Source: Epiperipatus broadwayi (lineage: Eukaryota > Onychophora > Udeonychophora > Euonychophora > Peripatidae). From it: a stretch of 64,000 nucleotides of DNA. The translations under genes and the position numbers were made by a program. Below the pieces are notes generated by a model, which saw only the letters and a list, made by a program, of their open reading frames with translations, did no database searches and was not told the DNA's origin. Shown piece by piece: positions 1 to 14,211 of the stretch. The stretch is taken from contig JAQFVV010006342.1 of assembly GCA_028023455.1 (NCBI GenBank), positions 1,447,001-1,511,000 of the forward strand, written 5' to 3'. The first letter of the stretch is position 1, and the number at the start of each line of letters is the position of its first letter.

Positions 1-3000
1 TATTTTTTTGAGGAAAATAAGTATTGCATATTTTTAAAAACAATAATATACAATAAATGTAAGGAATACGCATAGTATATATTTTGTGTTTATTGAATAA
101 CAGGAATATATTGATTATTACACTTATATCATATTAAAGTAAGGCTAAATAAGAATATATTATGATTAGTAAACATCGTGTGATAAAACACTAAAATCTA
201 GTACTGAATTTTGGATGAATATTTTATGTAACATCTTTGACTTTGCAAGATGAAATTTTTTTTAATATTTTGAGAAATCCATACTCATTATAAAGTTAAT
301 TTTGTTTTCTGTAGAATGTTTTCCTATGAATGTTTTTAAAAATAAGATAGTTTAATAATATTAAGGATGAAATATTTTGCTAATAAAATAAGTAAATATA
401 TTTGCAATAAGTTAACCATAACGAGAAACCAAATGGTAACATTTTTATTTTATCTTAAGTCTAAATAAAGATATAACTAAAATATAAATTATTTTTTTTT
501 TATAACCTAGTAGATAAAAATGTAAGAATAAAATAAGGATATCCATTGTAAATAATGTACATAAATTGTTTATTTTATTTGTTGTTGTTAATAAACTTTG
601 TTAAAATTTGTTTTTCAAAATTTTTGTGTCTGGATTGTTTATTTCTCCACTTCACTGCATGAAATCACGATATATTCATAACAATTGAAACAAATATATA
701 ATTTTGCACAAAAAGATAAATAGAGAATTATTTAAGAATTTAAATATTTATTGGTATTCTTTTAATTAAATAATTATAATTTTACATTGTTTTATTGGTC
801 ATAAATCAGTTATCACAATAGTATACTGAATTATATGCTATCAGTTGCCACACATCCTTTGTTTATCAGATTATCATATGCTACCACGTATTTATTATAT
901 TATTACATGAAGATAAAAGATTATATAAAATTATTTTATTATTTTATTATGGTAATAAAAATATAATGAAAAGAAAAGATATCCAGTAGTAGTTAAACAA
1001 TGAAGAATATTATTATTATTATTTATTATTAGTTTCAGTGTAGTAGATTATGACATAAAATCCCTTATCATATTTTACTACCATATTTTTATTAACTTAG
1101 AATAAACTTTATGAACCTGAGATTTTTATTGAGCTAGATTATTATAAATAGAAGATTAAGATGTAATTATTAACTTAATCTTAGTGAGTAGAAGTTATTA
1201 AAGTCGTAAGAATACTATGAGTTTGTTATTTGAAATAGTAATAAGGGGGGATAGTGTTCTTATGCCATTGAGGTAGTATCCTGTGGGATATTGGCTCAAT
1301 GTAATCTATCTTGTCACCTGTATTTTCACTTCAAGTCTCATGAAAATATTAAATATTTATTTAATTTATTTTTATAAACTGAACCTTATTCGTATTTTAA
1401 ATTTGAGCTAGTGAAACATTTTAATTTTAATGCTGAATATTTTATTTATTAATTATTAACTGAGCTAGAACCCATTTTATTTTATATCATATACTATTCT
1501 GAAGTGAGGATGCACAAGACCAGGTTAGAATATATATATTGAGCAGAGCGTGATTTTAATATTAGAGCATTAAAACTGTATCATGAAGCAAAAGAAATAA
1601 TAATAGGAAGAAGTTTGCAGTGCTGACATAATAGCCAAGAAATAACAGGAAAAGTCATGCTTCTGGACAAAAGATGAAGTGGATAGGCATGCCGTGGACA
1701 TCACTGACATGCAGGCCCTTTTTTATGAAGAAAGTGTGTAGGCATAGCATGTGCCAGACTTAGGGAATCACCATCAGAGGCCTTTTTATATGAAATAAAT
1801 GGTTCTGGGAAGGTCAACTATCCTCACAACAAGGCTTGAGAAATAAATCTATGGGTTCAAACTTGTCGCAACCCTCGGATTAGAAGATTAGAAGCACATA
1901 ATATATATATATGAAGATAGGCCAAATGTCAGTAATGCAGTAATAATAAATGTCACTAACAACATTGAATAAGTTTTACTGCTTTAAATATAAATGATCC
2001 TAGTTTGAAGGCCATAATTTATATAAATAATATGATATGCCACTATAATATATATAGAGAGAAGATTTCATTTAATACAATATACATGAAGATTTTATTT
2101 AGTAACAGAAACATTAAGATTTACCCCCATCACTTTTCTGCTATTTTTAAATAATTCAATCCCACCTTCATGGATTTTATAACTGAGAATATCTAAGCAT
2201 ATGATAATCTAAGAATATGGAAAAATAAAAGAAAATGAGCAGTTATAGAAAACCAATAATAGGTTACCTTTAGAATTAAAAAAACATTTTAAAAGATTTT
2301 AAAGTGTTGATTAGCTTGAATGGTGAATTTATCCTGGGTAGAATTACTTTATTCTATTCGGAGTTGAACAAATAATTTTATAAAAAACCAACAAAATGTT
2401 GATTTGTAAAAACAAACTGGCGAATATATATCATATAATATATTTTGAGGGAACGTTAAAACCTTAATTAATGGAGATTTAATTGAAAGACAAAACGGAT
2501 TTTAGAAATTATGTTCGCCAGGTTGCTGGAAATTGGCATATTAATAATAAGCAAGCAGATATATAAATCAAATAATAAATACATATAAATAAATGACCAC
2601 ACCAAAGTTAAGGAAAGTTAAGAGCATATGAGAGGGAATTAAATTTATAGAAATTACTTAAGAGCAAATTACATATTAAAACAAAAACAAAGTTAAATAA
2701 TACATTAGAAGAAATCTTAATAGATGAGTTAGGCTAGATTTAGTTTGAGGTGATGGCTTGAAAAGTTACCTTGCAATTTTAAGAGTCCAATTTAGTACAG
2801 CATGGTCATGACAATTGAAATGCAAGTTCTTCAGTGACAGCAAACTTCTATTAGCATTCTAAAGTTCTTAGGTCAGTCTTTTACTTCACTCTTGGGCAGC
2901 AGAATGATATGGCTATGGGAGATGATGACCCAACAGGGCCAAGAAGGGTTGTGAACTTACTACTACATTATTTTAAGTTTCACAATGATGAGTAATATGT

Positions 3001-3720
3001 TGACAATACAGTTCTCTCAATAGTAGCTTATTTATCTGTTGGTGACTTAAAATCCGGCCATTTTATACTCTGCCCAGGTATTTCTGGAATGCTTTTAATT
3101 ACTTAGTTTTAGTCTTAAAATCTAATCTCTGATCTAACAGAAATTTACATTTCTTTGTCCATTGTTTTTGAAAGATGCAATGTTAGATAATGTCCAAAAA
3201 TAAATGCAGATCTATTTCCTGATTAGAAATAGATTTGACAAAAATGTTTATAACAAAAGAAAATCTTTAATCTTAATCCCCATTTTTTTAAATAAAAACT
3301 TTAATTAAAAATATCTTCCCCAGATTAAAACAATGGTGTTTCCAACCCTTTAATTATTTTTGGACAATTAACGGTTGCATCTTCCATCTTGGATTTTATA
3401 AAATATACATTTTAATAGGGAAAAAAGTACTTTAAAAAAAAAGTTTAAAAATGACGTATAATAAAATATTTACAAAAAAAAAATCAATATTTTGTTAGTA
3501 TTTTGCTCTTATATATATATTTGCACCACAGCTATGTACTTTAATAAAAAAACTAATAATTAATAAAAAGAATTAATTATAATTAAAAAAATGTTATTGA
3601 AATGTTAAAATTTTATAAGCTAGGTGTGCATCTCAAATATATACATAATACATACATGACAAAAGGAGTGGGATGGGACATAGGGTTTGAATACAGGTTA
3701 GTAGATGGAACTATGAAGTT
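1..3720. other. AT-rich non-coding DNA, nothing recognised
   Basis: Runs of A and T, short microsatellites and no long open frame. Around 1500-1880 the base composition is more balanced and could be an old repeat, but I could not match it to a family. Confidence 0.5.
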
Positions 3721-3767
3721 CAATCTTAGGCTAAGATTGACTGCTTCAATATATTGAAGCAGTCAAT
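3721..3767. repeat. Two adjacent short palindromes
   Basis: Bases 3736-3767 form a perfect 32-nt palindrome centred on AATATATT, with half-site ATTGACTGCTTCAATA. Bases 3721-3739 (CAATCTTAG, G, CTAAGATTG) form a second 9-bp hairpin that overlaps its left edge. No function is known; this could be the collapsed centre of a foldback element or a cruciform-prone site. Confidence 0.7.
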
Positions 3768-6390
3768 ATGATACTCAGATTGATCTTCACAGCCCACTCT
3801 GAATCTCCCACCACCAAACCATATTTATTAATGTTTTTTTTTCCACTTCACTATTAAAATAATAAACTGATGTAGATATATATATATATATTAATGTAAT
3901 TACCTTTAATAAATAATCTTTGATTTTATTTTAATTCATGTACATGTGTAATTGATGTGTATATATTATAGGTGAGGGGAGATTACTTTTAAAACATATG
4001 TAAAAGCAAAATGTATTATATTAATGTGTATTTTAAAATTATATTTATAATTTATTATTTATTTTAGTAATGGCAGTCAGAAAAAAAAGCTGATGCAATC
4101 CTGTGGAATATAGTCCATCTAAAACATATGATAATTTTATAGAATAACATAAGACTCATTAATGAATGTTTTATCCATTCCAAATTTGTTTTAAAATCTT
4201 AAAACAATCATTCAAGAAATTCTTAGCAGGATTGCATTTTCTTTAAAACTTACATGAACAAAAGGTGCATCCGGTCAGAAAATTCCAGGTCTGCTAATTG
4301 CATAAAGTGCCTCAGGTCTAGCAATTAAAGTGCATTTGAAGATAAAGTGAAAATAGTATAAATACTGCTAGATTTGAATCCCAAAGGAAGACTTGTAATT
4401 ATAAAACAGCAATGGTAAATATAATCCACGCTCATCATTACAGCAATTCAATGTGTTGTGAGTAGTGGAAATTTTCACTTTTCTCTCCATTCGACATGCA
4501 TTCTTCCCACACTCATCACTCAGGATCCCATTACCCATGAACTTTAATGTACTTAAAGACTGAATAATAAAAAATGCTACCTGTCTGACTGATACTAGAT
4601 CTAGTTTACCAATTCCAATGGACTCTGCAATCATCTAGAATCGTAAAGAACTCTATCTGCTGACCAATGTTTAAATTCTTAAGTTCAGCTTTCCGTAAAT
4701 ATTTCTCATAACCCTGTCTGTAATTTAAAATGATATCATTCTATCAGCTGGTCTTTTGATCAGAAATTAAATATTTCATTTCAATAATTTGTAATTTACT
4801 TACCTGACTCTGGATAAGTATAATATTTTCTTTCACTTTCATGTGGCAGCAATATTTTATAACTCTTATTATTGTGTTTATATTTTATATATTTAAATGA
4901 TATGCCAATAATTCATCACATTCGCAGTATGTTCATTTTTATTTTTATTTTTCCTTTCTCTACTCTATAGGGTGGCTAGTTTAACTTTAATTAAAAACAA
5001 GTCTTGCTATTTTTATCTTAGTGAATGCTTGTGAATTTTGGGGAAAACAAATTAATTATCTCATGATGTCCTTAGTTTTAAAATATCATGTTTTTCGTTC
5101 CAATCATTGTATGTGTGTCTTTGTGCTTTGTTCCCAGGATTTTCGGTAAACTGAATCCCATATATTTATTCCAAGTCCAAGAACATGGCTCATAAATCCC
5201 CTGTGGGACTTTTTTATCATATGAGCTATTGACATAGGGTTGCTCCAGGAAAGATCTGGCCTATCATTATTAATAGCCAAAGCCTTTGTTTTGTGAACCA
5301 AATATGCCAAAGTAGCAGGAAGAATTCAGTCACCATTCTTCATCCTTAAATTTGGAAGCACTTTTCTGGATCCAAGATTGGATCACCTAATTATTCCACC
5401 ATGCATACACTGCCCTCTTAAAGTTCTCACCATAAATCAAACCTATGAATGTCCATAAACTGTAATGTTATGATTCTACTAAGCAGATTTCTTTATTATA
5501 TTTATTAATATTTTCATATGCACGTCTTTTTGTGATGCAATCATTTATATGTTAATGAACTATCTCACACATGTTTCTCACTCAGTATAAACTGAGAGTA
5601 TTTTACTTATTACTGCAAAGTGTATTTTTGTAATAAAATTAATCATTCTAAATATTTGGTCAAGTGCTATATTTTACTCTTTTCTGTGGAGGTGGATTGA
5701 TATCTCACAAAGATATTTACTCTCATAGTGCTAAATCAACTATGTTCATCAGGGTATTTATTAATTATTGGCATATGAACTAGCTGCAATAAAATAAAGT
5801 AATAAATAAAATTTGTCATTTTTCAAGTTATAAACAAATTTCATATGATATACCTGTGTTACTGTATAAATCAAGTTATGTGTATTTAAAGAGGCCAATG
5901 ATGATTAATGAAATAATATAAACCAAGTATTTATGCATGTTTTATTTAAAGTAATAAATCTTATATATCATAATTTGCAGAATCATTGTTTCTTTTTATT
6001 TAAAATATTAATATTTTAGTGATTAAATTATACTTGCTCTGACTAGATGATTTCTTGCAAATCCTATATATATAGTTAATGTGAAAGATCACGACCTTTA
6101 AATGGGTCAAACTTATATTTTATACTAAAAGTTTCCATAATATGATTTCAAATTAGAGTCTCTTGGTGTCTCCGCTATGCAATACTGGCAGAAAGAGATA
6201 AAATAGATCTGTATCATCAAGATTGTTGCTCATAAGTTGTTAGATCTGGAAAATAGGCAAATAGGGCAGAGTTCATGAGTGTTCCTGACTTAGATATCTT
6301 GTGCATGATTGGACTCAAGGTACTTTTGCCTAGATGCTAGATCTTGTTATATGAACAGCCAAAACTGACCAGTATAATATATGTATATAT
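3768..6390. other. AT-rich non-coding DNA; possible decayed repeat at 4.2-5.4 kb
   Basis: Short minus-strand open frames at 4368-4634 and 5104-5310 lie in slightly GC-richer sequence, but they match no protein family that I recognise. They may be old repeat remnants. The rest is AT-rich with no visible feature. Confidence 0.4.
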
Positions 6391-6397
6391 AACCAGT

Positions 6398-6612
6398 TAA
6401 GTCTTATTGGGGGTTCTAAATAGATAATATAATTAAATTATATGAATACCACACATTTATTAATTCTTCAGTGTAAGAAAACCATCAATTGACAATGAAT
6501 ACTGTTAATTCTTATTAGAGCTTCTAAATAGATAACAGAATTAAATTATATCAATACCACACACTTATTAATTCTTCAGTGTAAAGAAACTAGCAATTGA
6601 CAATGAATACTA
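6398..6612. repeat. Tandem duplication, unit about 106 bp
   Basis: Two head-to-tail copies. Both contain TTCTAAATAGATAA, then ATACCACACA, then TTATTAATTCTTCAGTGTAA, then CAATTGACAATGAATACT. Scattered substitutions between copies show that the duplication is not recent. No coding potential is evident. Confidence 0.8.
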
Positions 6613-8863
6613 TAATATGGGCACAAACCAAATGGCTGTTTTAATATTTGATCTCTGCTCTAAGACTGATAAATTTATACTCATTATATTCTTAATATTT
6701 ATGATACAGATCTTAAAGTGCTACATTAAAATGTAATTATGTTGGGGATCATAAAAATGCAATTACATTGAAATTAATGACTTATATTAAACTAACAGTA
6801 ATGGAAGTATTCAATAAAATAGAGAGAAGAATGGATTGTGATGTGATATGGCTATTCCTTTATCGAAGTCAGGAATCTCTTAGCCAATATGTCCAGAAAA
6901 AACTGCTAGTTGTTTTACTTTCCCTTTCCATTCCCCATCCTAAGTTTTTTCACATATTCTTCTCTACCCTGCTCTATGCCATTTCTACATCATCTTTGTC
7001 CACTCCATGGCCTTTATATTTAAATCCCCATGTTATTTTTCCAAACCAGCATAAAGACCAAGAACCCACTTTCTATATAATCACTTAGTTTATATTTATT
7101 CTCCCACAACGTCATTATTTGTACCCTTTCTGCTTGTAGGCATTTACATTCAATTAGCAGATACCTAATATTTTCCATGCCTTCCTTAGCAGGAAACAAT
7201 TCGTCTACACTGCTATCCAGCGATGAAATAACGAATCTGAAGGATGATAATGTTCATATTAAACTGCCATCAATAATCAAATAAAAGTATTGTCAGGTTG
7301 AATACAATATAAATCAATCTGGCCTGGTATCGATATAATATAGTTAGTGTCTTTTCCCAAGTGTGTAAAAATAAAACCTTAGAGCGAATACTAAATCGGA
7401 ACCATCCGACATAACACTTTCAGAAGAAATCTTTATATATACATACACAATATTTTTCCACATTACTTCGCTTCAGATATAATATAGTTAAACGTTTTTA
7501 TATTATATATAAATATCACTTGAAAGAACAATAAATGTAAATGCAAACATTTTATATAAAGAAATAAAAAACTAAAAAAAAAAATGTAAAGAAAAAATAT
7601 CTGATATATTTTTTTTTCAATGACAAAAACATTAAGAAAATTAAAAATATTTTAAACAGAACTGTTGATTTATTCTTTAGCAATTTTTATAAAATAGATA
7701 TTTTATTTACAAAAGCAAGTTTAATAGTGGGACAGGGGTATTAAAAAAAATTTAAAGCGACATAGACAAAGCGCACATGACAAAGAAAAAAATTTCTAAG
7801 TTTGTACAACGCTTTTTAAAATGATTTACCTTGTAAGCAATAAATGTAAGAAAAGACATTTCCAAGAATTATTTTATAACAATAAATATTATAATCAAAT
7901 CAAATAGTTTTTTTTTTAAAAAAAAAAAGATTTTAAATTGTCGCACTTTTTTAAAAAAAAAAAAAACCTTAACTAATTGGATTTCTAAAATGACTAAGAA
8001 ATTTCACTAGTTTTCAAAAAAAAAAAAAACTGTTAAGTTTCAAACAATGCTAATCAAGTTTGCAGGTGTCAGCGAATTTTGATTTCTTCTTGCAAATTTT
8101 GAAACTACTGGTTATAATGTGAATTACTAAAAATCAAGCTTTTGATTATTTTCCATTGAAAGTGTTTCACTATTTATTGAGTCTCTTTTAATAAACGTCA
8201 GGATTTATTATTTCGCTATTCATTAACAGCCAATCACATTGTACTAAAAGGCATTTAAAATATAATAACGATTATGTAAAAATAAGCATTTTTTATCCAT
8301 GAGTTTTTAATGATATAATGATTAGCCAATCCACCTACCATAGTCGTGCTATCGATTCAAATCTGTCAGATTAGATTATATAAGTTTAGAGCTGTTTCGT
8401 CTCTTTCAGGAAGCATATCCATAGCTAATCTATGTATTCATACAATCCTAGTTAGTAAATGAGTATTAGCTAAAAATATAGATCTCAAATGATCTAGGTT
8501 GCCCTCATGGATTAACATGAATTGACAGTTTAAAAAAAACATATATGATGATATGATCTTGAACACTGGTGGAAGAAGCTGATTCATATTTCTGTAATTG
8601 TTCTGCATGTGATTTACTTATACTTAACTTTTAATTTTTTAATCTTTACAAACTGATGCATTACTTTGTTTAAACCATTTCATATTTTTTTATGATTATA
8701 ATTTATTATTCATGAAATATCTGTATATTTATTTTTACTCTTTTTTTTTTTTTTAATAACACTTGCAATTAATTTTGTATCATTTTTTCCCTTGAATCAT
8801 TTATTGGTTTTGCTTTTTCATTGGACTATATATACTTTTAAATTAAATTTTGTTTCTTTTTTG
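6613..8863. other. AT-rich non-coding DNA with homopolymer runs
   Basis: Includes long A and T runs between 7900 and 8040. A 106-codon plus-strand open frame at 6768-7088 has a biased composition and no recognisable domain, so I do not call it a gene. Confidence 0.45.
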
Positions 8864-8943
8864 GTGCTCTTTTAGTATGCAACGCTCACGTTTTTGGTCA
8901 TTTTTAAAATTCAAAATGGCAAGATCGCATAGTAAAAGAGCAC
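8864..8943. mobile_element. 80-bp foldback MITE
   Basis: The two ends are near-perfect inverted repeats: GTGCTCTTTTAGTATGC at the left, and GCATAGTAAAAGAGCAC at the right. The interior also pairs partly (CATTTTTAAAATTCAAAATG). Both sides are flanked by TCTTTTTT-like sequence, a possible 8-bp target duplication, although the T-run makes that weak. There is no coding capacity. The superfamily is not assigned. Confidence 0.55.
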
Positions 8944-9846
8944 TCTTTTTTTTTTGTTTTGTTTTATCTTCTTATTTCTAAATACAATATAACTGTTACT
9001 ATCGATATAAATCAATTGCTGTAATTATCTTACTCATTGAGGAATAATGTTTTTTCATCAACTGCCATTGATTCTATGGCAAACAGAAAAACTAAATCAT
9101 TTATTTGGAAGATGAGTTCAATCAGTAAGATGTTTGGAATAACAAAAAGAGAAAATACCTTTTATATTCTTTTTAGGTTACATTTATACAATGATAGAAC
9201 ACCATTATTCACTAATAAATAGAGGCACTCCAGCTCATATTCTTCATGCTATTACATTCAATCTGATGCAATTGTTCTCACTTAATGTTATGAATTTTGA
9301 TCATATTCTTGTTAAGCTTAATTGGATGGTCATTAGAATGATACCTTTGGTTTCTTTTTTAACAAGTCCCTTTACAGTCATTTCTGTTTCATTTCGAATG
9401 CATATCTACACTGGTTTATTGCAGCCCATAAAGACTAATTTTTTCACTCAAATTGTTTCCAGCCTTAACCCTGAAACAATTATGACTCAATGTTTCTCAT
9501 TTCATTGCTAAATAGTACAGGATAGGCAATTTGCCATCTTAATACTCCAAGCTTATAGCCATATAAAAATATTTGTTTTATTGTTGCGCTGAAATTTCTG
9601 ATACCTCACAACATTTTGTAAGGCAATAAAAAGCACTGACCACATACTTTAGGTGATTCACATTCTTTTTATGGTTTTTACATTTAGTTATTTCACATTC
9701 AAAATAAATAAAACAATATGTGATTATGATCTGAACCAATTGATGAATGCTGTTTCAGGTCTCATAAATCTTATTGAGTATTAATCAGTATGACAAATCT
9801 TTTGCAAAAACAGGATTTGTGATTTCTAAATCAAATGGATATTTCA
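8944..9846. other. AT-rich sequence without recognised genes
   Basis: A 106-codon plus-strand open frame at 9191-9511 has no recognisable motif and is probably chance. Confidence 0.4.
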
Positions 9847-10402
9847 TGTTTCTCTGAAAATAAGACACTGTTTTATATTAATTTTTGGTCCAAAACATAA
9901 TCTAGGGCTTATTTTCAAGAGATATTTTATTTTTTTCATACACATGTCTACATTTATTTATATATAAGAATCTACATTTATTCAAAATAGTAATTGAATA
10001 ATTACGAGATTCTCAGCAAAAAATTTCAGGAAATAAAATTCTGAAATCGTTTCTTTATTTTATACCTTTTTGATTTTTATTTTAAAAGGGTAAAAAAGCT
10101 AATGCATTTGACAATGCAATAAATATTTTCCCATCACCCAAAGTTTGCATGTGTTTTATGTCTGCTGATTAATTATTTGATAGGTTTACATTAGAACAAT
10201 CTTGGAGCTTCTTCGCATTGCCAGAGTGGTGCTGCTGTGATTTTATTGAAACACATTTGTGGGACAAAGAAATAATGTATGTACAGTATTATCTTTCTCT
10301 TTATATCTAAGGCTTATGTTTGGAGTAGGGCTTATATTACAAACATCCATAAAATTCATGCAAGGGCTTATTTTCTGGTTAGGTCTTATTTTCAGAGAAA
10401 CA
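9847..10402. mobile_element. Non-autonomous DNA transposon with perfect 20-bp TIRs
   Basis: The left end reads TGTTTCTCTGAAAATAAGAC, and the right end at 10383-10402 is its exact reverse complement. Subterminal copies of AGGGCTTATTTTC occur near both ends (about 9904 and 10364), the arrangement expected of transposase-binding sites. The dinucleotide CA flanks both sides and may be a 2-bp target duplication. The 556-bp body has no transposase frame. The GAAAATAAGAC / GGGCTTATTTTC pair recalls a repeat type widespread in animals, but I do not assign a superfamily. Confidence 0.75.
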
Positions 10403-11230
10403 CAGTTGTGTCTGAGACTTTAAAATAATATTTATGCATAAATTAAATTAGTAAAAGAATGCTATCCTGGAAATCTTCAAAATATGTTTTGTATTCTAAT
10501 AAAATTCTTCAATAATGTGACAATCTTGAGTAAAACTTCATTAGAAATCAGCCTCAACCTGATACTATTACTGTATAAAGTTTTTGATGCATAATCTTTT
10601 TAACTTCATAAATGAAGCATATTCAACCTACACTGGGAGATATATGAAATGCAGATGATTAAGTTTTAGGAATCAACAAGTTTTCATTCTGCTAAAAAAA
10701 ATAATAACTTGTATATGAATATGAAGAATCCTTCTGTATGGATCAAACATTTTAAAATTAAGATGGGCAATAATAATGCAAGATTGGGAAATGATTGAAA
10801 GATCAAAGTTCAGCAAATATGCCAAATAGAACATCTGAAATGAAATAATACATTATCTTGTGAAACTTACAAAGAAACACTTTATGATATTACTTTTTTA
10901 AAAAAAAAAACAACTATATAAATGAATATAGAGCTGAAGTGGATCATATTTTTCATTTCAAGACTTTAATATGTTTGAAAGATTCACCACAGGGAATGAT
11001 TACTAATAAGGATAAGGCAAGTATTTGATTGCAAAATTAGAGACAAAAAATAACAGGGAATGATATTACCATGGTCAATATCTCTAATCTTCAGAAATAT
11101 TTACAAATCACACGAAAAGCAAAAACTAGAATGAAACCAATAAGATAACATACTTTACTAAGATAATCTATTCAGATGACAATAAGAAAAAGTAGCAATA
11201 TAATAAATAATTTTCTATAAAAATAAAACA
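10403..11230. other. AT-rich non-coding DNA
   Basis: No recognisable repeat or gene was seen here. Confidence 0.4.
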
Positions 11231-11300
11231 ATGTAGATTAGAGATTGGAAAAGATGGATTGAAATTGGAGAGATTATCATCCTACAGTGGATAATAGAAA
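11231..11300 (+). pseudogene. LINE 3'-end fragment
   Basis: The plus strand can be read as DRDWKRWIEIGE then ILQW, matching the C-terminus of the LINE family seen at 15.3 kb and 41.1 kb (DRRRWIKLGE, ILQWID). It lies upstream of a second, longer relic of the same family, so it comes from a separate insertion. Heavily decayed. Confidence 0.6.
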
Positions 11301-11539
11301 AAATTGAAATCTGAAAATACTTAATGCATTTACAGAAGAATTTGTAAAAATCTGTAAAATGATACATGACAAAATATTTAAAATGACAAGAAAAACTACA
11401 GATAAAACAAACTATCAAAAACATATAATATCATTTAGGTAATGGAAAAAAATCAAAAAATAAAATGGGGAAATATCATAAAATGTGTATGAAAGAAATA
11501 TAAAAAGAACTATATAGTAATAAAAACAGAAAAACAAAA

Positions 11540-12600
11540 TAATGTTAAATGAAATACTTCATGTTATAAATGAAGTGACACATGTAATTGATTCTATGAA
11601 GAATACAAATGATTTAAAAATTGACAGAATTACAAGTGAAGAAGTAAAAAAATTCTTAGCAAAGGTATCTACAAAATGGCCAAACATATGGATACACCAG
11701 AAGATAAGAGAAAATGCAATAATCATAATTATATTTAAGAAAAGTGAAAAAATACTATACAGAACATTGTTTATTATGTTCATTTTGAGTCATTTTCAAA
11801 GAACATTGGACTTGAACAATAAAAAGACCAGCTATTTTGCATTATATTTTTAGATTATGAAGAGGAATTTATAAGTATTTCTGTTGTGAATAAAGGTTTG
11901 GAACATCAATGTCAAATTTTGAAAAAAATATTTATTAAAATGCAAATAGCAAGATAAAAAGAAAATCATTATTTTGCAGATAATGAAGTTGTTTTCGCAG
12001 TAATGCTTCAGCTTCAGGAAAAGCCATCATCTCAAATGACTTTCCAAAAAAATAATAATAATAAAGATTATAAATGAATCAGAATAGTTTGAAAAAAAAA
12101 GTATATATATATGCTACAATGGATAAATAAGACGAATGGGTTGATTTTAAAAGAAATTACTTAATATCAAAAAATATAAGAGAAATTACTTAACAATCAA
12201 ATCTATATATATCTAAATACTTTTAAAAAAAAAAGAAGGAATTAATAAATATTATTAATGCTTACTATAGACCTGAGACTTGAACATTTAATAGAGAAGC
12301 TATATAAAGATGGTAGATCACATAATAAAATAAAGACATATGTTAAGATCATTAAAAAAATACACAAGTGAGGGTACAAATAAATGTCACTAAAACAGGA
12401 AAGTAATGGTATTAGACATATTTATAAGAGATAACTAGAATTCTAAACAGGATCCCCAAAATTTTTAAAGAATCTAAAAAGATCACATGAGAAAGATGAA
12501 TGAGAGAAAAGTTGATAGTGATATCTAGAAGAAAAATTACAGAATGAAAATTCTAGAATTTGGAAAATTCATTTTGCAATAGGTTAATCATGATTAAAAA
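11540..12600 (+). pseudogene. Decayed LINE reverse transcriptase
   Basis: This is a non-LTR retrotransposon RT relic read on the plus strand. From 11542 a frame gives the region before the RT core (EVKKFLAKV and INEV-like helices). Around 11850 it shows LDYEEEFISISV and KGLEHQ, the counterpart of VDYEKAFDSI and KALDHQ in the 41-43 kb copy. At about 11983 it shows FADNEVVFA, the remnant of the catalytic FADD box with the second Asp changed to Asn. Near 12270 and 12440-12500 the DNA still aligns with the family's C-terminal region (LNWIPRD, KRSHVRWMDE). Many frameshifts and stops; certainly non-functional. Confidence 0.7.
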
Positions 12601-14198
12601 TATTAAGTGAAGATGTGCCCTAAATAATGATGCAGACTGAAATTCTCCTCCAATGTCCGCACAAAATGTTCTCATCTTTCTTATACAATGTAACATTATT
12701 GGTCATTATTTATTCTTCAAGGGATATTTTTGCATCCTATATTTTTTTAAATTCAAGTCTAGAAATAAAGAGAATCTGATCTCTTTTTCCAATTTGAAAA
12801 CATTAAGTGCTCTCTTTACAGCAAATTTACAATAGCAAAGTTTCAGTTTACATAAGTAGGTTTTAATTCTGATAAACCAGAGCAATTAAGAAGTTCATAG
12901 AAATATAGATATTGTATTTATGAGTGAAATTGTTATTTCCTTGCTAATTTTATGTTAGAATTTTTTGAATCAATTTTATACTTTTTTTGTATCCCAATAA
13001 AATGGTTTTGTCTGGCTTTTTATGATTTGATGAGATAATTGTTCTTTATGGCAAGACTGATCATTGTAAGTGGGCTGCTGTGTATAATCCTGGACCTAAT
13101 AAATTTTTGTATGTAACTTTTTAAAAATACTTTCAATTTTTTAATGATAGATATCTCAGTGATAAAATATATACACACTTTAACATTATGGCTGGCAACA
13201 TTGAAACATTTAATATCTTTTACATTTAATTCAAGCTTTATTTTATTAAAGCATATACTAGTGTGTATTCTGTGATTAGATATGTTACTTAGCATGATTG
13301 GATATCCAAAGAAATGTGAAAATTTTAATAAATTAAACTTTTTTTTAATTTGGTTTCTTGGATTAACAGATTTGCATTTGTTAAATTTTGTGTTTGAAAA
13401 AAAAAAGGGGGGTAATAATTAGAGCCAATCTGCAGATATAATAACATGTTTTCTTTAATTATACCTCAATATTCATTTTAAGGAATGCATATCTGTTCAT
13501 TATATCTGATTGCCTCAGCTTTCAATCTGAATATTAAAATAACCAATGGGCTGTTAAGTAAAAGTGGTCTATTCTTTTGTTAGAAATGTCATTCATTTCT
13601 TCCTGTAGAATATACTATTGTTTTAATCTGGATACAAAGTAGAAGTCATTTCATAATTTCAACTAATTTATAAATTATAAAGCTGAGTTAATAGCTATTT
13701 GAATATAGTGGATCAGAATTTGTCATGGAGTCATTATAACAGTTTATAATTAAATTTACACCAATAGGTAATGCTAATATATAGTATCATACATCTGATA
13801 AGTAATAGGTTATCAATATTTTTAAATTACAAGAATTTTAACAAATAAGTTTTTTCAAGTTTGAATATTTAGAATATAACTTTGGGTAATTGTATTTGAT
13901 CAAATGAATATTTTCAATGACTTACACTTTAAAATATTGTCCAATAAAATGCATCTACCTATGAAATTCTTGCATTACATATCATAAGGAGGTCTATTTT
14001 CAATATTCCTCTGAGATTCTATGACTCTTTAGTAACAATATCTGTTCATATCAGAGTTGCCTTCTGGTATAGCAAACCTATTTTGATAGCCAAGGTTTGT
14101 CATAAGTCATTTATAGTTTATAACTGAATTTAAACCTGAAAGTAATGCTAATATTTAATATCTGTGCATCTGATAAGCAATAGTTAATATTTTTATAT
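12601..14198. other. AT-rich non-coding DNA
   Basis: Several short open frames (for example 13020-13295, minus strand) are low-complexity and unconvincing. No other feature was recognised. Confidence 0.4.
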
Positions 14199-14211
14199 CA
14201 TAAAGATTTCA

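Noticed and set aside
5720-5755. A CTGATGA followed by a 6-bp stem (CATAGT / ACTATG) on the minus strand
   Set aside because: The GAAA core is not found at the right place, and stems I and III do not pair; probably chance.
6768-7088. 106-codon plus-strand open frame as a gene
   Set aside because: Low-complexity composition, no domain and no splice or neighbour support; AT-rich DNA yields such frames by chance.
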